64,000 nucleotides of DNA, taken from assembly GCA_022592435.1 (NCBI GenBank), contig JABYQS010000090.1, forward strand, positions 94,558-158,557. The letters are read 5' to 3'. The stretch comes from Cerioporus squamosus (lineage: Eukaryota > Basidiomycota > Agaricomycetes > Polyporales > Polyporaceae). Shown in pieces: positions 47,201-60,093 of this stretch. Position 1 is the stretch's first letter. Each line of letters opens with the position of its first letter. A program made the position numbers and the translations under genes. The notes beneath the pieces were generated by a model. It searched no databases and was not told the origin of the DNA. It saw nothing but the letters and a program-made list of their open reading frames with translations.

Positions 47201-50200
47201 CTGATGTCTGCATAGTCGCCATACCCACTGTCCAGACGTTGAGAGAACGCTGCGGTGGACTCCTGGAGGACCTGTTCGCGCATCGAGGCAGGTGCTTCAC
47301 GATTTTCCAACGCAGAGATGACAGCATCGACCTTGGACACCGAGATAACTTGCTCCAAGAATTGCGAAACTTCTGTCCAGTACGCATGCAGTCGAACCAC
47401 GTCTGAGCGCGATGGCACAACCTGGGACTCCGGTGGGTCGCGTTGTTGCATGTCTTGTAGCATCGTGAGGAGATACTTGATTGGGGCAGTCTCGCACCTG
47501 CCGAACGTCCTCCGCTCATGCTCGCGTTGAAGTACCAGTTCGGCCTCGTACAAAGCACGCTGCTCGGACCAGAAGCGGTTGACACATTGCCGAACGGCCG
47601 CTGGGTCGATGGGAACGTTTGGGACGTAGAGCGCAAGGAGAAGTCGAGAGACCGCGATCCAACAACGGCCTAGCGCGGTATAGCGATGTTCGTCTTGCGA
47701 TGTTGACAAACTCCGCAGAGACGATCGCAACATCTCCTCGTATGCGGCTGAAAAGGGCAAGTTCCTGACCGAGTCCAACGTTTCCAGTGCTAGCGGGATG
47801 CTCAAAGGTTGTGGACTGTAGGGAGACTGTTGTGGTTCAAGGCATGCGACGATCTGCAGTACAAACGTTAGGATCCTATTATTATCTGGAGGCCACGATC
47901 TTACCATCAGCACGGTCTCTGTCAATAAGCTGGCTGCCTGTGAGAAGCGGTCGGCAACGTCCATGAGATGACTTGAGAATTGAAGCAAGCGCCGTCTCAA
48001 AGAGTGCTCGTATTGAGGCAGCGTTGCAGCCGGCCGCGAGGTTTCATCACTACAGTCCTATCAGCTAATCTGTCGACATAGAGTGATGGAAAAACCGACC
48101 AGGCCACGACAGTGGTACATAGCTCGGCGGGATGGAGTAGTGCAGAAGGGCCTGAGACCTAGAGATAGATAAGCGGGCTACTCGTGATGCGGAGGATACG
48201 ATGTTGCTCACCCCTGCCACAGGCATGGCCTCCCATAACTGCCCCAGCCATTGCCTCTGGGCATGCATGAGACCCTCGATGACAGCTGTGCGGTTCTTGC
48301 TTGAGTAAATCATAAATCGCGATATTGCCTGTACTCACATTCGCAGGCGTCACTAGCCCAGAGCAACTGTCGATACGGAACTAGTGTTCTCAACGAGACT
48401 TCCCGGTTGGAGCAACCATAGTCGATGAGGTCTTGTATTACCTGTGAGGAGATGTTACTCAGCGAATGTCGCTTATTCCCCGAAGCGGAGAAGACTTACG
48501 AGGTGCGACTCTGTCGGAGACCTTGAGACGGCAACCAAAGCTCGGAGTTGAGCAAAGATGTATGTCATGTCAATCTCCTGCTTCATGTCATCATGCCCCG
48601 TCCCCGCTTCCAGGAGATGCTGAGACAACAATTAGCGATCAATTGTCAGTGAGAGTGGCATGCAATGGAGCTCACAGTCTTCAGTTGTGAGACCAATTGT
48701 TCGAGGTCGTCCCTTTGGTTCCCTTCAGTACCTCGGGACAAGTTCCACATCGACATCAGATCGAGTACTTGTGCGCGCAGCTCTGAAGAGAGGGGCGTTC
48801 GTTCAGTTCGGCGTTGGTCATCGCGACAAGGTGGACGTACTCGGATCGTTCAGAGCAAACGGAACACGCCGATCGGAAGCCTCCAGATCATCCAGGCGAC
48901 TGTCAACATTCTGGGGCTTTGGCGATAGTGTCCTCCATATCTCCATCAAGCCAGTTCCTGACTTCAATGAGATGACCTCTTCGACAGCTCCGACATTGCG
49001 AATAATATCTGTGAATCCCGGAGAGGGCTCAGCCACAGAGCGCTTGATCAATTCGAAGGCGGCGATTGCAAGTGAGAAATCGAATGCTCCCGAGGCTTGC
49101 ACCGCATGAGATAGGAAGCGACCATAGGCTACGATGTTGAGGAACTTGTCAACCACCTAACGGGGAATCAGTACTTGTATACCCATTACTCCCAGTCGAA
49201 ACGTACTTGATGTCTGACCAAATCGATGCTTCCGGTGTCGAGAAGCGCCATAGCGCCGTCCTTGATGGACTCCATGAGAAGCTTCACGTTGATGCCAGCT
49301 TGACGTTGCAGGCGGGCGCGATCGCTGGTGTCTACGAGTTCGGTAGTGTGATCGTCGTGCGAGAGCGATTCGCCGTATTCCATCATGACAGAGACGAACA
49401 ATCGCAAGTAGCGCAGTATTGAAGCTTCGTCATGACCCTCACAAGTGATCGGTCTTGCCAGGGCGGAGATTGCGTAGAGCGGCTTGCAGTAGAAGATGAG
49501 CTTTTATGATCCACTCACCTGAACTAGCGCCACTCACCTGCGCAAGCATTGCATCAGGCGGTATACTCGATGTTTGACTGAGATTCCTCCGCATTTGGAT
49601 GATAGTACGATAAAGGTGGCTACACTCTAGCGTTCCCAAGTACGTGCGGAGGGTGCGAAGGTGCGATGGAGACGAAGAGTCGGAGTGCGAGATGTAGCGG
49701 GATAGGTGGGAGAGGGCAATCGGGACTAATTGTGCAGCCAAAAATTGAAGCAGCGCTCGATCTCCCGCTGGTGTACTCGGAGAAGAGATCACCTGGGGAG
49801 CCAACTCAACAGCGATCGCATTGAAGTTATCTTCGGGAAGAAGTCGACTGGCAGATGTGCGCATAGACTCTGATCCAGAATGACGATGTTGACCGAGTCC
49901 TCGTCGAAGCAGGGCATGCTCCGAGACCAGTTGCCTGAGGTCTGTACCACCGGAGAGGGCGATCGATGAGCAGCGAACGTGGTCAGCGAGACGGCATAGG
50001 TCTTCGGTTTCAAACGAAGAAGTCAAGGCAATCTCGACACCACGGTTCCGCATTGCCCTGGAGAGCTCCCCGTACTGGCCGTCAGCGCACATGAAGAGCC
50101 TGAAGTCTGGGTGGGGATACAAGATCTGAGCTTCGCCATCGACTGCACCGCGTTCGTTGAGCACCAGCGAACCACCAATTTCGCAGAGGGAGTTGAGGCG

Positions 50201-53200
50201 ATCGAGTACCGAAGGGTTGCATAAGTTGGCGCCGTCTAGAAGTAGCCAGTGTCCTTCCTTGAGGGCGCGAACCAGAGGACCGTCGACCCATTCCAAACGA
50301 GCTGCTTGGATGCGTCTTCCAGCGAGTTCTTGCACACGGACCTGTGCTTGAGAACACCGAGCGCCGTATGGTTCCGGAAGTCCGCCAAGTCCGCTGAGGA
50401 CCTCCATCAAACCATTCGCGACGCCTGCGAGGGCATTTGTCGACACCGCCCGTGCATAACTCTGCAACATGGTGAGGTAGTCAGCAGTCGCATGCAGTCT
50501 AGATCCAAAGTCGGAGCTCGAGATGTCGTCCACGAGATTCACGACTTCCCGAATGACGTCGGAATAACAATACCCAAGGTCGATCTCCTCGAAGCTTCCT
50601 AGTACATCTGTAGCATCCGTCGCATGGTTGATGGATACCTCGCGAAGAGTCCTGCCCATAAGGTTAGCCATCGTTCTCACCAGCGCGGTCTTGCCACTGT
50701 TCCGAGACCCGGTTAGGATGGCGAGCCACCCATTCTCGATGCACATGCCGAGTGATTCGAAAGCAGAGAGATATCCCTGGAGCACACGACCACTCCGCAA
50801 ATGTGAGAGACGCCCTCCCCGCCTTCCGTGATGGTGGCCAACCTGGAGATGCGTCGGAGAGGCAAACGCTGGCGGTCGGTCGACGTGGGTCTCTCCCGGG
50901 AAAAGGCATCCAAATAACTCGCATGCCCGCGCGCGATCGTCGGAAGTCCTGAACCTTTGGAGTATGACGGAAGACAGGTAGTCGGACGGGTGAGCAGGCG
51001 GATCGGTACGATGGAGAAGGGTAGCCCATCTGATGACATCTCGTAGATTGAACTCCCATGGGGCACCCTCCCGGGCGAAGGACCGCTTGACCATTGTCTC
51101 CTCGTTTAGGACAGCCATATAGGCGATCATCTTTTGCAGTATATCGGCAGGGTATTGGGGGAAGAGATTCCGGCAGATGAGCAACAGGTCGTTCGGGGAC
51201 ATCTCCTGCACGTAAACCTTGGTGAACCGGTTGAGGAACGACTTCGGCAGGCCTTTGCGACCACCACCTTGGTGTAACGGATTCTGTGCTGCGAAGATGC
51301 GGAAGGAAGGATGACGAACGAATGAGCGTCCTAGTTCGGGAACGTATACTGTGCCGCGGTGATCCAGAACTGCGTTGAGGCCTTCAAGGACAGATTGGGG
51401 GGCAAGGTTCATCTCGTCGAGGAGAACCCAGTGCCCTTCCTGCAAAGCTCGGAGGAACTCAGCGTCTTTCCAGGCGAACTGTCCGGGCTCGCCGCCTTCC
51501 ACAGGCAGATCAGAACCGAACAGGTCAACGAGGTCCGTCTGGTCGGAGAGGTTGATACGACACAGATGGTATCCGCACATGTTGGCCAGTGCCGCTACGA
51601 GACTTGTCTTGCCGACGCCAGGACTGCCCTCGAGCATGATGGGCTTGAGAAGCTGACATGCGCGAACCACGCGCATGACATTATCGCGGGTCGTAGGCGC
51701 CTCGAGACTGAAGCTCTGAGGCAATGACTCCCGAGGTCCACGAGGGATGGAGAAAATGCCGAGGCAAAGCGAGGAGGAATTTGACGACAGGGTGGTACGG
51801 TCCGGAGCTTCCACAGGAACGGGTACTAGGTCTTGCAAACGCGCACTTGCGTCTGACCTCAGGCGGTCCAAGGCCTCCTTGGAGTAAGCTGACAGCTGCG
51901 GCATAGAGCCCAAGCCATCAAGGAAGGTCATCTGAGCTGCATGGTGCTGGTTGCGGTATCAGCATCTGTAGTACACTGCGAGACGTATGCCATTAACTCA
52001 CGAAGACCTTCCCAGGTGTCAGAAGGTTCGCGCTATCGTTCTTCACAGCGGCATTCGAGAAAGAGACCCACGCCTGCATATATTTAGCTGCCAACCAACA
52101 AGACACGACTGCGACTACTTACCAGGACATCTCGTAAATTCGCGAAAGAGCGATCGCCGACAGCACTGCAAAGCCACTCGACGAAGTCCAAGAGAGGCTG
52201 AGTGAAGGGTCTGAGGACGTCGTGCTGCCATAGTGTCTCGACGATACACTCCAAGTCCTTCCTGTCGGTGATGGGTGGTACCCAGATCTCGGTGAACCGG
52301 TTGCGCAAAGCTGGCGACAGCTCCTTCTTGCCGTAGTCGCCACCGGGGTTCATCGTCGCGACCAGCTTAAAGTCATCAGCAGCCTTGATCGCAGGGATCT
52401 CCGCGTCATTACCGCCTTGTTCAGCGAGCACGATGGTACGCCCAGTTTCAAGGACGCTGTTGAGGCGCTCAAGAACGGAGTCGTCGGCCAGTGAAATCTC
52501 GTCGAGGAGGAATACATCGCCGTTGCGCATCGCCTCGACCAGAGGCCCATCGCGCCACTCGAAGAGAGCGGACAACTGTCGCAAGCGCCCAAGCAGGTCT
52601 TGCAAGGCAGTTGTCTGCTGCGAAGGAAGCGACCCGCCCTTGAGCAGGCTGTCGATAGCGCCGGCCAGCGACGTAGCATCCTCCGCGACACCAGTGACGC
52701 CCAGTTGCGACAAGGTTGAGATTGCTTCCCGCACTGTCTCAGCTTCAGCCGATGCCTTGTTGCGTATAGGCCTCAGGCCGCCGATGAGATCCGCAGTTTC
52801 CGTGTTCTGATGACAGTTGACCGTGCGCAAGGTCCGATTGAGAACCTCTGCATATAGTTGGCAGACTGAGGTCTTCCCGCATCCGGTCTCGCCGACCAAG
52901 AGTACGGGCTCATTGAATCGAAGCGCGCGGGCAGTCAGAACGAATAGACGTTGCATGGCGGCGGTCCAGACGACCTGGGAGGACGATGGAAGGGGGCATC
53001 CAAGGAATGTCTCCGGAGCGAACTTGGGGTGCCGCATGTCGTAGAGGGACGACTCGTCGATACGAACCTTCATAATGGATTCGATCACCTCCTTGACAAC
53101 AATCTTGTCGTCGTCTCTTCTCGCTCGCTCCGCAAGCAGCATGTACCCGTTGGCTGCAAGCTCCTCGTAGCTCATCGCGTCCCGTCCCGCCCACCGGAAG

Positions 53201-56200
53201 AGGTCGCGGAGGGTGGCGAACCCATGCTTGCTCTCGAAGACGCGACTTGACTGCCGGCGCTTCTGCAGCTCGCGGAAGACGCTCACGATGCGCTGGCCAT
53301 ATGAAGGAGCGATGCGACAGCGCTGGCAGAGGATGGTCTCCAGTTCGGCTTGAGGGACGTCCTCGAAGTGCACCTCGAGGAACCGGTTCCGGAAGGCGCG
53401 AGATAGCACCTTCCGGCCTGCATACAGACCGGGCGGGTTCTGCGTCGCGAAGAGCATGAAGTGGGGATGAGGGCGTACGACCTCCTGTGTCTCGGGAATC
53501 ACAAGTTCGCGATTGTCGTCCAAAAGACGGTTGAGAGCTTCCAGAACATCTGTGGGCGCGAGGTTGAGCTCGTCGAGGACGATCCAGTCTCCTTGACGAA
53601 GCGCGCGGACCAAGAGACCCTCCATGAACACCAGCTTCCCGGTGACAGGGTCAGATACATACGTGCCAATGTACTCCTGGATATCCGTGTGCTCGTGGTT
53701 GTTGATGCGCACGAAGCGATGACCGGTGCGCTTGGCGAGGTACTCGATAGAGCTCGTTTTGCCACTTGAAGTAGGACCCTCGATGAGTACAGGGAAACGC
53801 TTAGCCGCGATGATGCGCGTGAGGTCGATCAGTTTGGTCTCGACGGAAGGAGTCATGATGTAGTCCTCAGCCGGGTCCTCTGGGAGTGGGCCGCGTTCGA
53901 GATAGAACGGTCCAAACTTGATCAACGCATTTGGGTCGCCAGGAGGGAGAGGCTCTTTCGTCAAGAGCGAGCGAGGGTTCCGGACGCCTGCCAGGATGTG
54001 TTTCTGAGCGAGCGCTGTCACCACTGTCGTGCTGGTACCATCCAACCCCATCGTGAAAGCCATGAGACACCCTTCCCACAACGCGCGCCTCAAGGAGTAC
54101 GTAGTCGCCATGTCGGACGCAAACGTCAGCGCGCGGGCCAGAGTGCGCATACTGAAGTGCGGGCGGTGGTTCGCGCCGTCTGCGATCTGTCGCTCCTCCG
54201 CAAGACGCTTCACGGCCGTGTAGAACTCAGCGACGTCCATGATAGCGCCCTTGTCGCCGACCGCGCATGCACCGATGTATTGTGCGACGATGGTGAGTAG
54301 GGTTTCTCGGTCCGCGTCAGGTGGAGGGACGTCAATCTCTGTGAAGCGGGAGCGGATGTTGGGGGGAAGATCCTTCTTGCCGACGTCCGTGGCCGGGTTC
54401 ATACATGCGAATAGACGGAAATCGGGATGGCGAGGAATTGGTTCGAGCGAACCTTGCTCGGTCAGTGTGATGGAGGCAGTAGGCCCGTGAAGCAGACCCG
54501 AAATTGACTCGAGCGTCTCCGGGGTCGCGAGGTTGACCTCATCCAGCAGTATCCTGTGTATGCGGTCAGTCAGGCTCGTCGCTTAGCACGTCTCACGGCT
54601 GCCTACGCACCAATCGCCGTTCCGCAACGCCTTCACTAAGGGCCCTTCGACGAATGCAAAAGCAAACTTGCTCTTGCCCTGCACGTGTTGTACTTCGAAC
54701 GTCTCGACATCACGCTTGAACGCCTCCCAAGACTCCAACGAGACGTTCAAGTTGGCGTCAACCTTCCTCCTCTTCCGGGACGTACCACCCTCAAGTTCCT
54801 TCCTGTATATGGAAGCGGTCATCAGATCTGGTCAGGACATTGGGAATGATCGCACTTACGCAGCATCGTCGGCCTGCCTCGTCTTGATCCTGTCTTTTGC
54901 AAGCCGTACTGCTTCCAACCACAAACCAGCTGCACGCTTCCACTTCCTCTCCTGGACGGCCTTCCTCACCGACTCCTCAAACTGCGAGTTCTTTTTCCGA
55001 CTAAACGTCCCTCCAAACAACTCGAGAAATCGTTCCTGCAACTCGCCCCCAGGTACGCGCGCATCCACCGGCTTGAACCCGCCCAAGATGTCCGACGACT
55101 CCGTCTGATTCGACAGGTTCAGCGAAACCAAGGGGCGGCGAAGAAGAGTCGCGAGATGTGTTACAACGCTCGTCTTGCCTGTGCCAGTCTCTCCGGTGAG
55201 CAAGACGGGTTCCGAGAGTGCGATTGCCGATGCCAGGCGCGCGATAAGAGAAACAGCAGGTCGATGCATCGCGAAGGGACGCGTGACTGGAGGGGCGATG
55301 TCGGCCTTCGTGGAGCGCGCGGGGAGACGGATGCGGCCTGCATGCACTGCAGAGACCCGGCCATTTACGTCCTTCTCAACGTCGAAGTCGGGCGTGCGGC
55401 TGCCAAGTATCCAGTCGCAACGCTCATCTGAGAGACCGAGGTGGCCAGCGACTACGTGCGCGATGGCATCGAGATGGGCGCGTCCGGCGGCGGTGGTCGC
55501 GCCGGACCCAAAGAACACGTCGCGAGCCTCCAGGAAAATGTCCTCTCGAACAGTGGGATTGGTATACACTTGGGAAAGACTGACGAGTTGTGTGTGATCT
55601 TCGTCGATGTCCATCGACTGCTGCGAGGCCGGGAGGAGGTTCGAGACTCGCGTGCACAACTTTTCCAGCTCGCGAAGGCCGATGTCCCGAGTGGACGCAT
55701 GACTACCAAGAACTCGGACACCTTCCCACATGTTGATAAGGCCCTGCGCCGGGGAGCCGGCGAGACGAGGGAACTTCGTGTCGACGATCAACCGCAAGTC
55801 GCTCGCAGTAGGCGACCCCACAACGACCTCGTAGAATTTGTGAGCGCCGAAGAAGGTAGGAGCGGGTAAAGCGCCAGACCGCGCGGGTTGCAGAGAGCGT
55901 GTCGCGAAGAGTGCAAACGAGTCCTCCGCTTCGACGGTGCCACGACTGGGAACGTCCAAGCGAGCGCGCCCGCCAACCCACTTGTCGGCGCCGAGCGATT
56001 CGACCAAGGGCTTGAGGATCCCGAGGACTTCCATTGTCGCGCGGTCGATATCCTCCAGTAACACCCACTTCCCCTCCTTCATAGCGCGAACCAGAACGCC
56101 CTCTTTCCACTCGAATGTCCCAGGACGGGTAGGGGACGAGACGTACGACCCGAGTAGAGAACGAGGGTCTAAGGATGTGTCGGCGAGGTGAACAGTGACA

Positions 56201-57314
56201 ATGTGGTTGCGTGCGTTTGGGTGAAGTACCTCAGCAAGGTGAGAGATGAGTAATGACTTCCCAGCAGACGGCGCTGATGTCAGGAGGACAGGTAGCTGCA
56301 TTGATAGGTGTAGGGCGATCTCACGAAGAGATTGAGCCGCTGTCGGGGTATGGATAAGAGCGGACGAGGAGTGCGTCGGGAGAGAGGAGCGAAGCATTAG
56401 AATGCCATGCACATGTGCTATCATAGGACTGAGAAATTGTGAGACCCCGGCCGACGTCAGAATGAGAGTGTGCGTACCTCAGCTCTGCCGGATGAATAGG
56501 CTCATGCGAGTCGTCGCCATCGGGAATGAAGAGATCGATGGGTAGTAGTAACGCATCCCTCGCGCGCGTTATTCGGTCGAGCTCGATGGCGGGAAGTATC
56601 CACCCATCGACGGTGTGCATCGTCCCGTCCGGATTTACGCCATATGCGATGGGGCAGTCGACCTCGGAAACTTCGCCTAGTACCTCCTTCTCTACCTTCA
56701 CGCGTTCTCCTTCCATCATGCCGACTTGCAGGGCATAACACCTGATCGCGAGGAACCGTACGCCATTGTCTGGATGCGGGGACCAGATGAGTTGCGACAA
56801 CGGAGCCAGAGGCCACCCAAGCAAACGGGGAAGGGTGCGGTTGGCCTGGAGGATACGGTAGTAGGCAAGGAGAATCCGGTGTAGCGTTGGAACGTCAACG
56901 CTACTGAAAATGCCATGAATGAAAGCGCATAGCGGCCCGCGCTCGTTCTCGAATACGCGAATGAACGCGAACAACACTCTGTCAAAGTGTCAGACTTTTC
57001 ATCCTATATCGAGAGAGCGGATACGCACGGGTGCAGCTCCGGATGCACTTCCAGCAACAGACATAGTGCCTCGAACTTGTCCAATCTCTCCGCCTCAACT
57101 TGATGTAACCAGCGAGCGCACAAGTCGAGAAGAAGTGGTCGAAAGAGTGTCGCAACAGTCGTGGTTAGTTGCGGAACACGCAACAGAGCAGAGATGGTGT
57201 CGAGAAGAGCTGGTCGAGAGACTTTTTGGAGAACAGCTGAGTATGGGGAGCCATTAGGAATCTCGTCGAGTAATTTTGTGTCTGTTGTTCGAGATTCAAT
57301 CGAAGAGGGTCCAT
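41241..57314 (-). CDS. MDN1: Midasin (Rea1/Mdn1), AAA+ pre-60S remodelling ATPase
   Basis: About 16 kb on the minus strand with few introns; roughly 4,900-5,000 aa, close to yeast Rea1. The N-terminal helical region (57.3-56.4 kb) is followed by six AAA modules with Walker A loops APSAGKS (about 56260), GETGTGKT (55180), GPTSSGKT (53760), GETGCGKT (52880), GSPGVGKT (51610) and GSRNSGKT (50690). Each has Walker B/sensor pieces such as VLLDEMNLAP and LVATMNPGGDYGKKEL. A long helical linker (48.0-44.4 kb) leads to an acidic D/E-rich tract (about 43.9-42.9 kb). The C-terminal VWA/MIDAS domain begins LIAIDDSRSMAES (DxSxS metal site, near 41890). The stop is at 41241. Rea1 pulls assembly factors (Rsa4, Ytm1) off pre-60S ribosomes in the nucleolus and nucleoplasm. 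The ATG at 57314 is one base out of frame with the exon that follows, so the exact start is unsettled. Confidence 0.96.
43521..43538. repeat. (CTG)6 trinucleotide run encoding poly-Gln in midasin
   Basis: Six CTG units on the plus strand read as CAG on the coding strand. They give a short Gln run inside the acidic linker of midasin. Confidence 0.85.
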
Positions 57315-58319
57315 GACGACACTGGCAGCAAACCAGCCAGACGTCTCCGAGGAGGCAAGGGAACGCAAGGGAGCCTGGGGGAAGGGAGGAAGGGAGAGGA
57401 GTTCTTCGATTCCGAAAATCCTTGAAGCTGCAGAAAACAATGTAGCGCTGAAAGCCTGGCCGTAAGTATGCTACTTACCTACGTATAACAAGTGTCAATA
57501 ACTCCCTTCCTCGGCTTATTCTCCTACTTACTGGCAGTAAGCTCACGTTTACTTATGTACTGTACCAAACGTACCAACCAGGCTACTCTGCTCTTCATCA
57601 TCACCCTTCATCATGTTCGCCATCCACTCAATCCACCGCTTCTAGGCAGACACTCGTCATGAAGGACTAGACGAGCTTCGAACCGTACTGCCGACTATCC
57701 TCAGTTGCGCGCAAGAAATCAAGAGTAAACTTGTTGTTATTACTGGTCTTGCGGAGCATGGGTCAGGAGAGCTCGCGAGCATGCAGTCCATGTCTCCAGC
57801 GATGGAGAATTTGAACATCTGCGATGGAATGCAACGGTGAGAGTGCTTACACTGACGATACGTATTCTGTCCCGCTTCAGGGCAGTGTCCATGGTATCGA
57901 ACGCACAGAAGTGAACAAGGGTATGTCGAGTACTTCGATGGCATGCTACTGGTAAGTCACTTTGGTTCAGTCTCGCGAAATTACCCCTTCCCTTTTGCGT
58001 TCAAGATCATCTAGTACACCATCCGACGGTCGCAATCCAACTTGGGACCGTCCGAAGCCATAGCGCAGCGGTGATTCCGCCGAGGCGACGACACCGGTCA
58101 GACACGTTATGTCAATCCAGCCGTTCATCTCCAGGTGCCGTCTCCGAGGCATCACAGGCACGACTGCGCTCTGGGCTCCTGCATACTTCCTCCAGTCTAC
58201 ACGTGGGACCCCACTCATGCATGTACGTGCTTCATCGATCATCACCGCCGCCCAGCCACTACACTGGTACTCGGCGACTGCGCGGCCGTCCCCGATCGAG
58301 GAGCTCTTCGTTCTGTGGC
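57315..58319. other. Divergent intergenic region, possible short spliced ORF
   Basis: About 1 kb between the midasin and CBM5/12-DM9 genes. On the plus strand, 57655-57840 is open and reads like protein (EGLDELRTVLPTILSCAQEI...). It is followed by a GTGAGA donor, a TTCAG acceptor near 57882, a second open piece (WYRTHRSEQGYVEYFDGMLL) and a GTAAGT donor near 57952. The phases do not join and no start is obvious. I do not claim a gene. The rest must include both promoters. Confidence 0.3.
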
Positions 58320-58328
58320 GTATATATA
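58320..58328 (+). promoter_or_regulatory. TATA box of the CBM5/12-DM9 gene
   Basis: GTATATATAC-type element about 75-80 bases upstream of the ATG at 58403. Confidence 0.65.
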
Positions 58329-58402
58329 CCCTGCAGCTGCTCCTTCGCCTTGACTCCCACATCCCAGCTCATCCCCTGCACCAATACACCGACTGAACAA
58401 CT

Positions 58403-59946
58403 ATGGTCTACGAGTGGGAACCCGGCACCTGGTACGACCTCGGCACCGTCGTCGAGTACCAAGGTATGTCGTGAATTGAAGTATCTCCGTACTTGTCGCT
58501 CATGGCTTGCGGCGCAGGACACAAGTATAAGATCATCCAAGCCCATCAGTCTCAGGTGAGTTCATAGACGAAGCGCGAGTGCGGTACATAGCTCACCCCT
58601 TGCTGCAGGCCGGCTGGGAGCCCACGGCAACCCCTGCTCTCTGGGGCCGTGTTCCTGAGGAGTACCATGAACATCATGAGCACCACGAACAGCGTCAGGA
58701 CAGTGGCGGCTACAACCCGGGATACAATGCGCCTCCTCCGCAACAGCCCGGTATGTTGCTTGCTGTGGGAAGGGACATCACGTCACTCACAGCCTGTTGC
58801 GATCTCAAGTGAGTCACGGTGCTGGCGGCGGCAACAGCGAGAAGCCGTGGGACCAGCACTCCGAGCAGAAGGTGCCCATTCACGAGGAGGAGCGCAAGCA
58901 TGGCTGGGACTCTCTCAGCGACGAACGCAAGAAAGAGATCGAGGTCTGTCGCGCCGGACACATATCCTTCTCTGTGTTCGTGCTCCTCATGGTCCTACAG
59001 GTTGGGGGTGGTCTCGTTGCCGGACTTGCCGCTCTTGGCGCGGGCTACTTTGCCTACAAAGAGCATGAGAAGAGCGAGGAAGAGGTCAGCGTCTGACCGA
59101 TTGTCGGAACTCATGTCCTCGCTCTGACGTCGTTCATATTTAGAAAAAGGCCAACGTGTGGGGATTGCAGAACTGGTTACACGACGCGGATGTGCGCACT
59201 CGCGGGTACTATGAGGGTAGGGCCCAGGGTCCCGTCTCTTGGATTCTGGTTGAAGGCAAGAACATCCCCACCAACATCGCCATCCCCGGCGGTGAAGAGA
59301 ACGGCCAGCCTCACTACATCTGCCGAGGCTTCCACGAGGTGAGCCGGAGCTTTATGATCTGCGGAGCCCAAACGCTCAACAGACGTACTTCGTGATCAGG
59401 GCAGTCTTCGTGAGTACCCCATGCATGTCGGTCTAGGTTCATCCTTCACAATCTGATCATCTCCTCTCCTTCACCGCTGCGCCCCCAATGTGCAGAGATC
59501 GGAAAAGCGTCGCCTATCTTCCAGAAGGGCGGTGTCATCGGGTACGCTCATAACGAGATTCATGTGAGTTGTCTCGCCATGGCTCCGACCGCGCCAAAGT
59601 GCTAAGACGGATGCCGCGACAGCTGCCGAAGTTCGAAGTTCTCGTTGGCGACCCCCGTGCCGTCCGCTGGGTCGATTGGGAGGGCCGCGTCGACCTTGAG
59701 CGGCTTGGCGCGCGCCCGGTGGAAGGTGGACGGGAGGCTGACGGCACCCCGCTTTTCATCGCCCAGGCGCACCACCACAACGCGATCGTTCCGGGTAAGT
59801 GCAGCACTAAGCTCAAGGCGGCGTTTATACCGTACGCCAACTCGGAGAAGGAGAAGAAGGTAGGCTTGTACCTTACTGGAAGCGAAGCATAAGGCTCACG
59901 TCGGTTGTGTCGACAGGAGTACCGCATCCTCTGCTACGCTCAGTAA
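58403..59946 (+). CDS. CBM5/12 chitin-binding-type protein with glycine-zipper helix and DM9 repeats
   Basis: ATG at 58403 (MVYEWEPGTWYDLGTVVEYQ); TAA at 59944-59946; nine exons, all in phase, about 330 aa. Residues 1 to about 50 form a carbohydrate-binding module of the CBM5/12 type: EPGTWYDLGTVVEYQGHKYK, QAHQSQAGWEPTATPALWGR. A His/Gln-rich linker and a charged helix (HEEERKHGWDSLSDERKKEI) lead to GGGLVAGLAALGAGYFAY, a glycine-spaced hydrophobic helix. The C-terminal 200 residues carry DM9-type (DUF3421) repeats: SWILVEGKNIPTNIAIPGGE, HYICRGFHEGSLQIGKASP, GYAHNEIHLPKFEVLVGD, TPLFIAQAHHHNAIVPGK, and the end EYRILCYAQ. There is no signal peptide. The 10-base exon 59400-59409 is needed to keep the DM9 motif. 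DM9 proteins elsewhere are lectin-like (mannose recognition); a cell-wall or glycan-binding role here is inference. Confidence 0.85.
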
Positions 59947-60093
59947 TCTGCTCGAAGTGTACCGCTGAGTGAGTTGTACGATAAGCAGCGCTGTTGTTGT
60001 CGTCGCTGTTATGTACCAAAGTAGGAATACAACTGTGCAATTATTGGATCGCAGTACTGCCTCCAGGCCTTCTACGCATCCGTATTCGTTCAA

